A stretch of 64,000 nucleotides of DNA, taken from Ardenticatena maritima (lineage in GTDB: Bacteria; Chloroflexota; Anaerolineae; Ardenticatenales; Ardenticatenaceae). The stretch lies in NCBI RefSeq assembly GCF_001306175.1, contig NZ_LGKN01000004.1, positions 641,446 through 705,445 of the forward strand, read 5' to 3'. Shown one piece after another: positions 35,077 through 43,920 of the stretch. A model generated the notes under the pieces. That model ran no database searches. It was not told where the DNA came from and worked only from the letters and a program-made list of their open reading frames with translations. Made by a program: the position numbers and the translations under genes. Numbering within the stretch: position 1 is the stretch's first letter; the number at the start of each line of letters is the position of its first letter.

Positions 35077-36481
35077 GCCCCCCACGCTTGACCTGCTGAC
35101 GCTCCCACTGCTGGGGCGATTCTGGCGCTGGCGGCACGCCCGCACCGCCATGCAGATTCCCCTCTTGCTCGTGGCGCTCGTGGTGGTGTGGGATGGGTTC
35201 ACCGGCTCGCCGCTTGCCCCGCGCAACCTCGCGACCATTCTGCCCTGGCTACATTACCGCGGCTTCGTCATTCTGGCGCTGCTCATCTTTGGCAACGCCT
35301 TCTGCATGGCGTGCCCCTTCATGCTGCCGCGGAACGCTCTGCGCCGCTTCATCCAGCCTGCGCGCCATTGGCCTGCCCGCCTGCGCAACAAATGGCTGGC
35401 GGCGGCGCTTTTCGCGCTCTTCCTCTTTGTGTATGAACGCTATGACCTGTGGAGCACGCCCTGGTGGACGGCGTGGCTGATTGTGGGCTATTTCATCACC
35501 GCGCTGCTGCTCGATGCGCTGTTCGAGGGCGCGCCCTTCTGCAAATACGTCTGCCCTTTGGGACAATTCAACTTCCTGGGCAGTCTCGTCTCACCATTCG
35601 AGGTGCGTGTCCGCTCGCAAGACGTATGCGCCGCCTGCACAACCCACGACTGTCTGCGTGGACGCGGCACGCAGCGGGGGTGTGAACTCTGGCTCTTTCA
35701 ACCGCGCAAAGTGGGCAATCTGGACTGCACCTTCTGCCTCGATTGCGTCCACGCCTGTCCCCATGACAACATTGGCATCCAACCCCGCTTGCCCGCCGCT
35801 GAACTCTGGTTCGACGGGGCGCGTTCGGGCGTTGGGCGGCTCTTTCGCCGCGCCGACTTTGCCGCGCTGACAACCATCTTCGTGTTTGGGGCGTTGCTCA
35901 ACGCCTTCGGCATGGTCAGCCCGGTTTACACGCTGGAAGCCTGGCTCGCCGACCTGCTCCATGTGCAGAGCGAAACGCCCGTGCTAGCCATCATCTTCGG
36001 CGCGGCGCTGCTGCTGGAACCGCTCCTTTTGCTCGGCGGCGCGGCGTGGCTGACACGCCATCTGGCGCATGTGCCACACACCCCCGTGCACATCGCCCTG
36101 CGCTACGTGTACACACTCGTGCCCTTTGGCGTCGGCATGTGGGCGGCGCACTATGCCTTTCACTTCCTCAGCGGCTTTTGGTCGTTCGTCCCGGTTGTGC
36201 AGAGCATCGCCCTTGAATTTGGCATCACCTGGCTGGGGCGTCCACACTGGGAACTCGCGGCGCTGGTGCCGCTCGCGTGGCTCGACCCACTCGAATGGGG
36301 GCTTATCGGGCTGGGGGCGTTTGGCTCACTCATTGCCATCACCGAACGGGCGCAACGCGACGCCCCCCACGCCTGGCAACGCGCTGCCCTGCCCTGGGTG
36401 GGCGTTTTGCTTGTGTTGACTCTCTCCGCCCTTTGGCTGATGACGCAACCCATGGAAATGCGAGGGACACTGCTCGGATGA
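35066..36481 (+). CDS. NapH/FixG-like membrane polyferredoxin
   Basis: The 471-residue protein has about ten membrane helices. Cytoplasmic cysteine motifs are CMACPF, CKYVCPLGQ, CAACTTHDC and CTFCLDCVHACPHD; the last two read as ligands for two [4Fe-4S] clusters. The N-terminal part is like NapH/NosR/CcoG quinol- or copper-linked electron carriers, while the second half adds five helices of unknown function (about 280-470). The start is a GTG overlapping the previous gene by 11 bases with GAGGT upstream. It probably moves electrons across the membrane for the neighbouring envelope proteins. Confidence 0.8.
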   Translation: MANKPPTLDLLTLPLLGRFWRWRHARTAMQIPLLLVALVVVWDGFTGSPLAPRNLATILPWLHYRGFVILALLIFGNAFCMACPFMLPRNALRRFIQPARHWPARLRNKWLAAALFALFLFVYERYDLWSTPWWTAWLIVGYFITALLLDALFEGAPFCKYVCPLGQFNFLGSLVSPFEVRVRSQDVCAACTTHDCLRGRGTQRGCELWLFQPRKVGNLDCTFCLDCVHACPHDNIGIQPRLPAAELWFDGARSGVGRLFRRADFAALTTIFVFGALLNAFGMVSPVYTLEAWLADLLHVQSETPVLAIIFGAALLLEPLLLLGGAAWLTRHLAHVPHTPVHIALRYVYTLVPFGVGMWAAHYAFHFLSGFWSFVPVVQSIALEFGITWLGRPHWELAALVPLAWLDPLEWGLIGLGAFGSLIAITERAQRDAPHAWQRAALPWVGVLLVLTLSALWLMTQPMEMRGTLLG

Positions 36482-37017
36482 ACCATCACACACCTTTCAC
36501 ACGCACACTTTGGCTCAGTATCATCGCCCTCGTGGCGAGCGTGCTCTTTGCACGCCCCGCCTGGGCACATAGCGGTGCGCCCATCGTTGTCGTGCGCGAC
36601 ATGCAGTTGGGCGCGTATCTTGTCGAACGCCTGCTCGCCGACCCCGACGTGGGCGGCGGCACCTTTGAAGCCATCATCACGGTTGAAGGCAGCGCGCCCC
36701 CCGATGGCACAACCGTGCGCTTTGGCGGCGAACCCCTGGACGGGGCAAGCCCCGCGCTTGTTGCTTCCGCAGAACGCAGCGCCACCGATCCCCGCACGTT
36801 CACCGCCACCATTCCCTTCGACCGCGAAGGCGAATGGCGCTTGTTCCTGGAAATAGCGGGACCGGCAGGCGATGAACGCTACGAATGGACCATGCGCGTC
36901 ACGCCGCCGGGCGGGTTCTCGCTCGTCTCGTTGCTCTGCCTGGTGCCCTTCATCGCCGCCGGGGTGCTCTGGTGGTGGGGAACAAAACGCATGGACGAAA
37001 CAACCACACACGCATGA
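36478..37017 (+). CDS. secreted membrane-anchored protein of unknown function
   Basis: The 179-residue product has a signal peptide (about 1-30, ending RPAWA), a beta-sandwich domain (about 31-140, with GGTFEAIITVEGSAPPDG and GEWRLFLEIAGPAGDERYEW), a C-terminal membrane helix (about 148-168) and a short cytoplasmic tail. The domain resembles that of the FixH-like lipoprotein two genes upstream. Its ATG overlaps the polyferredoxin stop (ATGA), and its own stop overlaps the GT39 start in the same way. Confidence 0.7.
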   Translation: MNHHTPFTRTLWLSIIALVASVLFARPAWAHSGAPIVVVRDMQLGAYLVERLLADPDVGGGTFEAIITVEGSAPPDGTTVRFGGEPLDGASPALVASAERSATDPRTFTATIPFDREGEWRLFLEIAGPAGDERYEWTMRVTPPGGFSLVSLLCLVPFIAAGVLWWWGTKRMDETTTHA

Positions 37018-38204
37018 GACACCGGGGGCGTGCCGCAGCGTTTGGGTGGTTGCTGGGGGCGGTGGTCTGGCTGCTTCTGCTGCACCCTGCCCCTCTGCAT
37101 GAAGATGAAGCCATCTACGCCGTCTGGACGCGCGCACTCTTCACCGACCCCCTGCTCACGCAGACCCCCGTGGACAAGCCCCCGCTCTTTTTCTACGCGC
37201 AACTTCCCTTCCTGCTCTGGCAGGACAGCCCCCTCGCCGCCCGCCTGCCCAACGCGCTGGCAACAGTGGCGACGGCGCTCATCGTGGCGCGTGCCAGCCG
37301 CCGCCCCACCTGGGCGCTTGCCCTCTTCGCCACAACGCCGCTGGTCATCTTCTTTGCCGCCGGGGGGTTCACCGACCCGCTCATGCTTGCGTTCCTGGCG
37401 ATCGGCTGGCTTGCCTGGCAACGCCATGCCCCCGTAGCGGCGGGGGCGGCATGGGCGGCGGCGCTGCTCACCAAGCCCACCGCGCTCCTGACGCTTCCCT
37501 TCTGGCTTTGGCTGGTGAAACAGCGCCCGGCGGACGCACGCCCCGCCCTGCTGACCGCGGGGGGGCTACTCTTGACGGCATGGGCGTGGGACGTCAGCCG
37601 TGCCGCGCCGTCGTGGTGGTGGTTGGGGAGAAACGCCTACGGTTCGCTGGGGCGTCCTACCTTCGCAGCAGCCGTTGCCTGGCTGACGCCCGCCCTGCTA
37701 GGGGTGGGGGCAACGTGGTGGGCGGTGTTGCCACGCCGCCGGCACCCCCTCACCTGGCTGGTGCTGGCATGGATACCCATGCACATCATGCTGGGCTTTC
37801 AACCCTGGGACCGCTATCTGCTCCCGCTTGCGCCGTTGCTGGCATGGCTTGGGGCTGACATCAACACGCGTCGCACGCGCCTGCTCATGCTTGGCGGCAA
37901 CATTGCGCTGGCGCTGGTGCTTTTGGCGCACCCTACGCCGGGGCTAGCGGGGCGCGATGGGCGTTGGCAGGGCATCGAAACGCTTGCCGCCCGCTTGCCC
38001 AACGCCCCCGTCTATCACCGCACGCTGGGGCGTCCGCTGGCGTACTATGCGCCCAATGCTACGCTCATCTGGCTGCCCGACCATGCGTCGCCCCCACCGA
38101 ACGCATGGTGGGCTGGGCGCGTGGAAGACCCCGAATGCGCCGCGCTCGTCTGGTTTCACCCCCAAAGCCATCTCGCGTTGTGCCGCACACGCAGCACGCA
38201 GTAA
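37014..38204 (+). CDS. family 39 (ArnT/PMT-like) membrane glycosyltransferase
   Basis: The 396-residue protein has about nine membrane helices. The first outer loop has LHEDEAIYAVWTRAL, the acidic pair typical of GT39 enzymes that use polyprenyl-phosphate sugars, followed by VDKPPLFFYAQLP. The C-terminal soluble part (about 320-396) is short compared with ArnT. The acceptor is unknown. It is the last gene of a four-gene overlapping unit; linkage to the redox proteins may be only transcriptional. Confidence 0.78.
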   Translation: MRHRGRAAAFGWLLGAVVWLLLLHPAPLHEDEAIYAVWTRALFTDPLLTQTPVDKPPLFFYAQLPFLLWQDSPLAARLPNALATVATALIVARASRRPTWALALFATTPLVIFFAAGGFTDPLMLAFLAIGWLAWQRHAPVAAGAAWAAALLTKPTALLTLPFWLWLVKQRPADARPALLTAGGLLLTAWAWDVSRAAPSWWWLGRNAYGSLGRPTFAAAVAWLTPALLGVGATWWAVLPRRRHPLTWLVLAWIPMHIMLGFQPWDRYLLPLAPLLAWLGADINTRRTRLLMLGGNIALALVLLAHPTPGLAGRDGRWQGIETLAARLPNAPVYHRTLGRPLAYYAPNATLIWLPDHASPPPNAWWAGRVEDPECAALVWFHPQSHLALCRTRSTQ

Positions 38205-38232
38205 AAAAGGCGCGGATGTGTTCCGCGCCTTT
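38203..38232 (-). terminator. terminator between the GT39 and ligase genes
   Basis: An 11-bp stem (38206-38216 with 38222-38232) with six T following on the minus strand, so it mainly serves the ligase gene, though the stem is symmetrical. Confidence 0.8.
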
Positions 38233-38251
38233 GGCTGTGCCGCCCCGCCGG

Positions 38252-39820
38252 CTACTGTTCGCGCTTCATGCGCTCCTGTTCAACCAGCACACGCCGCAAA
38301 ATCTTCCCCGAAGGCGACTTGGGAATGCTCTCCACAAATTCGACTTCGCGCACCTTCTTGTAGGGTGCAACGTGCTTGGCGACATACGCCATGATTTCCT
38401 CAGCGGTCACGTCCGCTTTCTTCACAATGAACGCCTTGGGAATCTCACCCGCTTCTTCATCCGGCACGGGAATCACAGCGGCGTCCGCCACAGCCGGGTG
38501 CGAGAGCAACACCGCTTCGAGTTCAGCCGGCGCTACCTGGTAGCCTTTGTACTTGATGAGTTCCTTCACGCGGTCCACCACGTAGAAGTAACCATCCTCA
38601 TCCACATACGCCACATCGCCCGTGTGCAACCACCCTTCACTGTCAATCGTCTGCGTCGTCGCATCCGGGCGGTTCAAGTAGCCCTTCATCACCTGCGGAC
38701 CACGCACCCAGAGTTCACCCCGCTCGTTGGGACCCAAATCTTGCCCCGTAGCCGGGTCAACAATGCGGGCTTCTGTGTTCGGCACCAGCGGCCCCACCGA
38801 CGCCACCTTGATTTTGTCGGGATCATCGGGGTTGACGTGCGTCACGGGGCTGGTTTCAGTCATCCCGTACCCTTGTTTGACCAGGCACCCCAGGCGTTCG
38901 CGCACTGCCGTCGCCAATTCTTCACCTAGCGGCGCCGCACCCGAAATAATCATGCGCACCGATGAAAGGTCGTACTTGTCCACCATCGGGTGTTTGGCGA
39001 GCGCCAGCAAAATAGGCGGCACCAGGTGCATGCGCGAAATCTTGTACTTCTGAATGAGTTCGAGGAACATCTCCAAATCGAAGCGCGGCATGGTCACCAC
39101 GGTCGCGCCGTGATAGAGGCTAGCGTTCAAAATGACCATCATCCCGTAAATGTGGTAGAAAGGCAACACCCCAACCAACACATCCGTATCGCGAATAACC
39201 TCAATCCCCTCGGTCTGGCAAATGTTGGAGACAAGGTTGTAATGCGTCAGCATCACGCCCTTGGGCAAGCCCGTTGTCCCGCTGGAATAGGGAAGCGCCA
39301 CCACATCTTCGCGCGGGTTGATCTCCACCTCGGGCACCACGCCATCACCTTGCAACAAACTGGCAAACGGAGTCGCCCCTTCGGCTTCGCCAAACACAAA
39401 AATTTCCTCAATGCCGGCTTCCGCCGCCGCTTCTTTGGCGTTTTCGAGGAAGAGAGGAATGGTGAGCAAATACTTCGCATTGGCGTCTTTCAACTGGTGC
39501 GCCAACTCCGCCGCCGTGTAGAGTGGGTTTGCCGTGGTGACAATCCCCCCCAACGACGCCACAGCGTGGAACGCAATGGCATATTCAGGCAGGTTGGGGC
39601 TGTAAATGGCGAAGACATCGCCTTTGCCAAAACCACGCTTGTGCAAACTGGATGCCACCAAACGAATCGCGCCCGCCAGTTGCCCGTAGGTGAGTGTGCG
39701 CCCGGTGGGACCGTCAATCAGCGCCGGTTTGGTCGCCAATTCTTGCGCCTTGCGCAACACAAAGGGGGTCAAAGGCATTTCGGGGATTTGAACATCCGGG
39801 TACGGGCTTCGGTAAATCAT
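38252..39820 (-). CDS. acyl-CoA / 4-coumarate-CoA ligase family enzyme
   Basis: The 522-residue AMP-forming ligase activates a carboxylic acid to its acyl-AMP and then the CoA thioester. It has the ATP loop YSSGTTGLPKGVML, the YGMTETSP motif, GELWVRG, TGDVAYVDEDGYFYVVDR and the C-terminal catalytic lysine in PKSPSGKILRR. Overall it resembles 4-coumarate-CoA ligases, a pattern common to bacterial medium- or long-chain acyl-CoA synthetases, so the substrate is open. AGGAGG precedes the ATG, with a promoter 86 bases upstream. Confidence 0.88.
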   Translation of the reverse strand: MIYRSPYPDVQIPEMPLTPFVLRKAQELATKPALIDGPTGRTLTYGQLAGAIRLVASSLHKRGFGKGDVFAIYSPNLPEYAIAFHAVASLGGIVTTANPLYTAAELAHQLKDANAKYLLTIPLFLENAKEAAAEAGIEEIFVFGEAEGATPFASLLQGDGVVPEVEINPREDVVALPYSSGTTGLPKGVMLTHYNLVSNICQTEGIEVIRDTDVLVGVLPFYHIYGMMVILNASLYHGATVVTMPRFDLEMFLELIQKYKISRMHLVPPILLALAKHPMVDKYDLSSVRMIISGAAPLGEELATAVRERLGCLVKQGYGMTETSPVTHVNPDDPDKIKVASVGPLVPNTEARIVDPATGQDLGPNERGELWVRGPQVMKGYLNRPDATTQTIDSEGWLHTGDVAYVDEDGYFYVVDRVKELIKYKGYQVAPAELEAVLLSHPAVADAAVIPVPDEEAGEIPKAFIVKKADVTAEEIMAYVAKHVAPYKKVREVEFVESIPKSPSGKILRRVLVEQERMKREQ

Positions 39821-39905
39821 ACGCTGGCCTCCTTTGCCGGATTCAGTTGGACAATCAGGTGTTGGTTGGTCTTCAAGAAAACAGCGGGTTATGTGTGGCG
39901 CGCTT

Positions 39906-39935
39906 ATTCTAGCAAGAGACAGGGGGGCGCGTCAA
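39906..39935 (-). promoter_or_regulatory. promoter of the acyl-CoA ligase gene
   Basis: On the minus strand TTGACG and TAGAAT are separated by 18 bases, with the start near 39899. Confidence 0.65.
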
Positions 39936-39960
39936 TTGTGAAGAATCCGCCGCCAAGGGG

Positions 39961-39989
39961 TTGCATTTCGCCCCCAAATGGTGTATACT
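39961..39989 (+). promoter_or_regulatory. promoter of the sbcD-like gene
   Basis: TTGCAT-N17-TATACT. The expected start near 39996 falls at the edge of the SOS box. A second TATAAT without a good -35 box lies near 40060. Confidence 0.65.
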
Positions 39990-39996
39990 CACATCA

Positions 39997-40008
39997 GAAC
40001 ACATGTTC
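39997..40008. promoter_or_regulatory. LexA/DinR-type SOS box
   Basis: GAACACATGTTC matches the Gram-positive SOS core GAAC-RNRY-GTTC at every position and begins eight bases after the -10 box of the sbcD-like gene, where a bound repressor would block initiation. The outer consensus bases are A and T here, not C and G. Confidence 0.6.
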
Positions 40009-40104
40009 TACAATTGTGAAGGGGCATTGAAAAAAGTTTTCCGGCAACTGATACCTGACGTATAATCACGCCAGCACCACAACCAAGCCCAGAGGAGTTG
40101 TCCT

Positions 40105-41325
40105 GTGCCGCGTATTCTGCACTTTTCCGACTTGCACATTGGGACTGAAAACTACGGACGCATCAACCCTGAAACGGGTTTGAGCACGCGCCTGGAAGAT
40201 TTTTTGCGGGCGTTCGACTTTGTGGTGGACTATGCGCTTGAAAACGACGTTGACCTGGTGCTCTTCACGGGCGACGCCTTCAAGAACCGCGACCCATCGC
40301 CCACCCACCAGCGCGAATTTGCCCGCCGTATCCGCCGCCTCATCGAAGCCGACAAACCCGTCTTCTTGCTGGTGGGCAACCACGACATGCCAAACTCACC
40401 CACGCGCGCCCACAGTCTGGACATCTACGCCACACTCGGGCTCGACCGCGTCCACGTCGGCGACCGCCCGAACATTCACCGCATCAATACTGCCCACGGT
40501 CCCGTGCAGGTGGCGGCGCTCCCCTGGCTGACGCGCAGTCGTTTTCTCGCCAAAGAAGAGACGCAGGGGCTCAGCCCCGAAGAAATTGACCACCTCATCC
40601 GCGACCGCCTGGAACAGTTGGTGTACAAACTCGCCGAGCGCATCAATCCCGACGAGCCCGCCATCCTCGCCGCCCACCTGACTGTCGAAGGCGCGGAGTG
40701 GGGCGCGGAACGCAGCGTCATGCTGGGGAGCGACCTCACCATCCCCAAATCGGTGCTCGCGCAAGAGGTGTTCGACTACATCGCCCTGGGGCACATTCAC
40801 AAGCACCAGGTCGTCTCGCATCGTCCGCTCATGGTGTATGCGGGCAGTATCGAACGCATTGACTTCGGCGAGCGCAACGATCCCAAAGGCTTCGTCGTGG
40901 TGGACATCGAACGCGGCAAGCCGCCCGCCTGGCAATTCGTCGAAACACCCACCCGCCGCCTCTACGAAATCACGCTGGACGTGCGCGCCGAACCCGACCC
41001 CATGCACGCCATCCAATCGGCGCTGGAAACCCACGACATCGCCGACGCAATCGTCAAAGTGGTCATCCACTGCACGCCCGAACAAGCCAGCCTGCTCACC
41101 GAACGCGAAATCCGCACCTGGCTGAGCGACGCCGCCCACATCGCCGCCCTGCGCTTTGAAACCGAACGCCCCAACCGCCTGCGGTTGGGCGACGCCGCGA
41201 CCATCGCCGACCTGGACCCGCGCGACGCCTTGCGACGCTACTTTGAAGCCCAAAAATACCCGCGCGATGAGAGCGAGCGACTGCTCCACTACGCCGAAGA
41301 ACTGTTCCAAGAGGAAGAAGCCTGA
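40105..41325 (+). CDS. sbcD: SbcD/Mre11-like DNA repair exonuclease
   Basis: The 406-residue calcineurin-like phosphoesterase has the metal motifs of nuclease SbcD in order: FSDLHIG, FTGDAFKNRDP, LVGNHDMPN, AAHLTVEG and GHIHKHQ, then the capping domain (about 265-345). It would process DNA ends with an SbcC ATPase. No sbcC gene follows; the next gene is a PP2C-like membrane protein. The start is GTG with AGAGGAG upstream. The SOS box 97 bases before it suggests induction by DNA damage. Confidence 0.88.
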   Translation: MPRILHFSDLHIGTENYGRINPETGLSTRLEDFLRAFDFVVDYALENDVDLVLFTGDAFKNRDPSPTHQREFARRIRRLIEADKPVFLLVGNHDMPNSPTRAHSLDIYATLGLDRVHVGDRPNIHRINTAHGPVQVAALPWLTRSRFLAKEETQGLSPEEIDHLIRDRLEQLVYKLAERINPDEPAILAAHLTVEGAEWGAERSVMLGSDLTIPKSVLAQEVFDYIALGHIHKHQVVSHRPLMVYAGSIERIDFGERNDPKGFVVVDIERGKPPAWQFVETPTRRLYEITLDVRAEPDPMHAIQSALETHDIADAIVKVVIHCTPEQASLLTEREIRTWLSDAAHIAALRFETERPNRLRLGDAATIADLDPRDALRRYFEAQKYPRDESERLLHYAEELFQEEEA

Positions 41326-41349
41326 CGCGCCGCCAAGGGGGGGCATGGC

Positions 41350-43809
41350 ATGAGTCGCATTTTCGACCTGGAAACTGTCGAACTGAGCATCATCGAGGGC
41401 GACCGTCGTTCCACACCGCCCGAAATGGGGCGTCTCGACATTGACGAAGAGACGACGCTCTTTGTCCTTGTCGAACTTTCCGCCCCCGTGGAACTGTGGG
41501 ACGACGTTTCCGCCTTGCTTGTGCAAACAGCGGTGCAAGGCTTCTCGCTGGCAAAAGGGGGCGAAACCCGCGCCCTGCAAAAAGCCGCCGAAGACGCAAA
41601 CCGCGCCCTCGTGTACGAAAACGAAGACCTTCCCCCCGAAGACCGCATGTGGGCGGGCTTGAACATGGCGCTCGTCAAAGGTGATACCCTCTACCTCGCC
41701 CAATCTGGTCCGGCGCTGACTTACGTCGCCCGCGGTGCCAAAACAACGCACTTCCCCAAAACCACCGACCCGGACCGCGTCAACGACGCCGACCGCGAGA
41801 CATTGCGCCCACTGGGAGAACAACGCCGCGTGCAAGTGCGCTTTGCCCGTTTCCACCTGCAACCCGGCGACGTTTTCGTGCTGAGCGCCTCGCACTTGCC
41901 TTCACTCATCGAACACGAAACCGTCCGCGAGATTCTGCAACAAACCGACGCCTACGACATCGCCGATGACATCGCCGACATGGTGGGCGAAAACGACTAC
42001 TCGGCGCTCATCGTGCAGGTGCAGCCCCGCACGGAACCGACGCCGTCCACATCAACGCGGACGCCCACGCCGCGCCAGCACACACCGGCGCCAGAGCCAA
42101 CGCCCGCCACCACCGTGGTCGAAGAACCAACGCCCGCCGCCACGCGCCAAACCACCACGCACGCCCACCGCGCGGCAACCGCCATGCCCAAACCGCGCCC
42201 ACGTCCACGCCCCAACCTGGACGACAACGCCGACGCGCCCCCCACACGCGACCACGCGCCGCTGCTTCCGCGCCCCACCCACGGCTTGCTTGAACGCCTG
42301 CTGGCGCAGGTGGACACCTGGGGGCGGCGCACCATCCACCTGGCGGACGTTGCCCGCACCGAAGCCTTTGCCACCGAGCGTGTGGCGCGCCTTTTCTACC
42401 TGTTTGGGGCGTTTCTGCTCATGTTGCTGGCGCTCATCCTGCACGCGCTCGAATGGCTGCTGGCGCTCTACGCCTCTCTCGTGCCGCCACTTTGGCAGCG
42501 TCTCGTGCCCATTCTGGACGCCGCGGCGCTCGCCCTGCTCGACGGCATGGGCTGGCTCTGGTATCAAATCACCAGCACCGCCCGCAATGTCTTGCCGGGC
42601 GTCAAACCCGCCCCGCCCCGCCAACGCCGTTCAACCACCCAACCACCCGACCACCAAGGGCGACACTTCTACCCCATCGCCTCGGTCGTGGTGCCCATTC
42701 TGCTCATCATGGCGGCGGTGCTCTTGTTCTGGCGCAGTGGGGCGGTCAACTCGCAAGCCTGGCAAGAAATCCTGACCGCCGCCGACACGCAAATCGCGCT
42801 CGCCGAACAACTCGACCTGGCGGGCGACCGTGAAGGCGCACAACAAGCCATCTTGCAAGCCCGCGTGGCGTTGGACGAAGCCGCCGACATGCGCCCCGAC
42901 GCCAAAGAAGTCGCCCTGCTGGAAGCCCGCCTTGCGCAAATTGAAGGGCGTGTCTTGCGGATTGTGCATGTCGAACCGCAAGCCTTGGCGACCTTTGGCG
43001 CGTCGGTTGTCCCCGGCGAGTTGGTGGTACGTGGTTCGGCGGTCTACGTCCTCGACCGTGCCGAAGGGCGCATCTGGTGGTTTGACGCCACCCAACCGCC
43101 CACCGAACCGCTCGACCGCCTCTCCCCCGTGCTCGCGCCTAACGGCACAACCGTGCGCCAGCCCCTGCGCCTGATGACCTGGATGCCGACGGGCGGCACA
43201 CGCACCACCGAAGCCTTGCTGGCGCTGGGCGGAGCCGAACTGTACGAATACCTGCCCTCCGGGCTGGTGCGCTTCGTGCCCTCCTACATCCCGGCGGAAG
43301 CCGAGATTGTCTCGCTGGGGCACTACCAGGGCAACCTCTACTTGCTGGACAGCACCGCGCGGCAAGTCTGGAAATACGTTCCCGACAACGTCGGGACGTA
43401 CACCACGCCCCCCACCGAATGGGTGCAACCCGACGCCCAAGCGGAGTTGACCGCGCCCGTGGACTTCGCCATTGACGGCGACATCTACTTCCTCGAAGCC
43501 GACGGCGGCGTCGTCAAAATGACGGCGGGGCAGGTACGCCCCTTCACGCTGGAACCCGTTTCGCCTCCCATCGAAGCGCCTGTGGCGCTCTTCACCGATG
43601 AACTCGCGCCCGACCGCCCCATGTTCTACCTCTACATCGCCACACAAGACCGCGTGCTGGTTTTCGACAAGCAAGGCGCGCTCTTTGCCCAATACACCAA
43701 CGCCGCCGACTGGGGCGCCATCACCGACGTTGCCGCCGACGAAACCAGCGGGCTCATCTATGTGCTCACCACGCGCGGCGTCTATGCGTTCCCACTCCGC
43801 GCCCCCTAA
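41350..43809 (+). CDS. membrane protein with PP2C-like N-terminus and beta-propeller-like C-terminus
   Basis: The 819-residue protein has an N-terminal domain (about 1-220) shaped like a PP2C phosphatase (LYLAQSGPALTYVARG, LQPGDVFVLSASHL) but without the usual metal-binding aspartate motifs, then a Pro/Thr-rich linker (about 222-310), two or three helices (about 355-420), a single helix near 450, a short helical repeat, and a C-terminal region (about 545-819) of repeated SSxVYVLD/GNLYLLDS/GDIYFLEADGG blades, a probable propeller outside the cell. A pseudophosphatase sensor is plausible. The ATG follows the sbcD stop by 24 bases. Confidence 0.7.
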   Translation: MSRIFDLETVELSIIEGDRRSTPPEMGRLDIDEETTLFVLVELSAPVELWDDVSALLVQTAVQGFSLAKGGETRALQKAAEDANRALVYENEDLPPEDRMWAGLNMALVKGDTLYLAQSGPALTYVARGAKTTHFPKTTDPDRVNDADRETLRPLGEQRRVQVRFARFHLQPGDVFVLSASHLPSLIEHETVREILQQTDAYDIADDIADMVGENDYSALIVQVQPRTEPTPSTSTRTPTPRQHTPAPEPTPATTVVEEPTPAATRQTTTHAHRAATAMPKPRPRPRPNLDDNADAPPTRDHAPLLPRPTHGLLERLLAQVDTWGRRTIHLADVARTEAFATERVARLFYLFGAFLLMLLALILHALEWLLALYASLVPPLWQRLVPILDAAALALLDGMGWLWYQITSTARNVLPGVKPAPPRQRRSTTQPPDHQGRHFYPIASVVVPILLIMAAVLLFWRSGAVNSQAWQEILTAADTQIALAEQLDLAGDREGAQQAILQARVALDEAADMRPDAKEVALLEARLAQIEGRVLRIVHVEPQALATFGASVVPGELVVRGSAVYVLDRAEGRIWWFDATQPPTEPLDRLSPVLAPNGTTVRQPLRLMTWMPTGGTRTTEALLALGGAELYEYLPSGLVRFVPSYIPAEAEIVSLGHYQGNLYLLDSTARQVWKYVPDNVGTYTTPPTEWVQPDAQAELTAPVDFAIDGDIYFLEADGGVVKMTAGQVRPFTLEPVSPPIEAPVALFTDELAPDRPMFYLYIATQDRVLVFDKQGALFAQYTNAADWGAITDVAADETSGLIYVLTTRGVYAFPLRAP

Positions 43810-43920
43810 AACAGTCTCTCAACCTGGTTTGTCAAAAGCATACTTTTCTTCAGACTGTACGATGATCGCGGCACACCGCGTCAAATGCACGTCTGTCAAC
43901 CAACGCAAAGGGAGCAGTCA

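Noticed and set aside
40054..40065. TATAAT before sbcD as its main promoter
   Set aside because: No acceptable -35 hexamer lies 16-18 bases upstream; the promoter at 39961-39989 is better.
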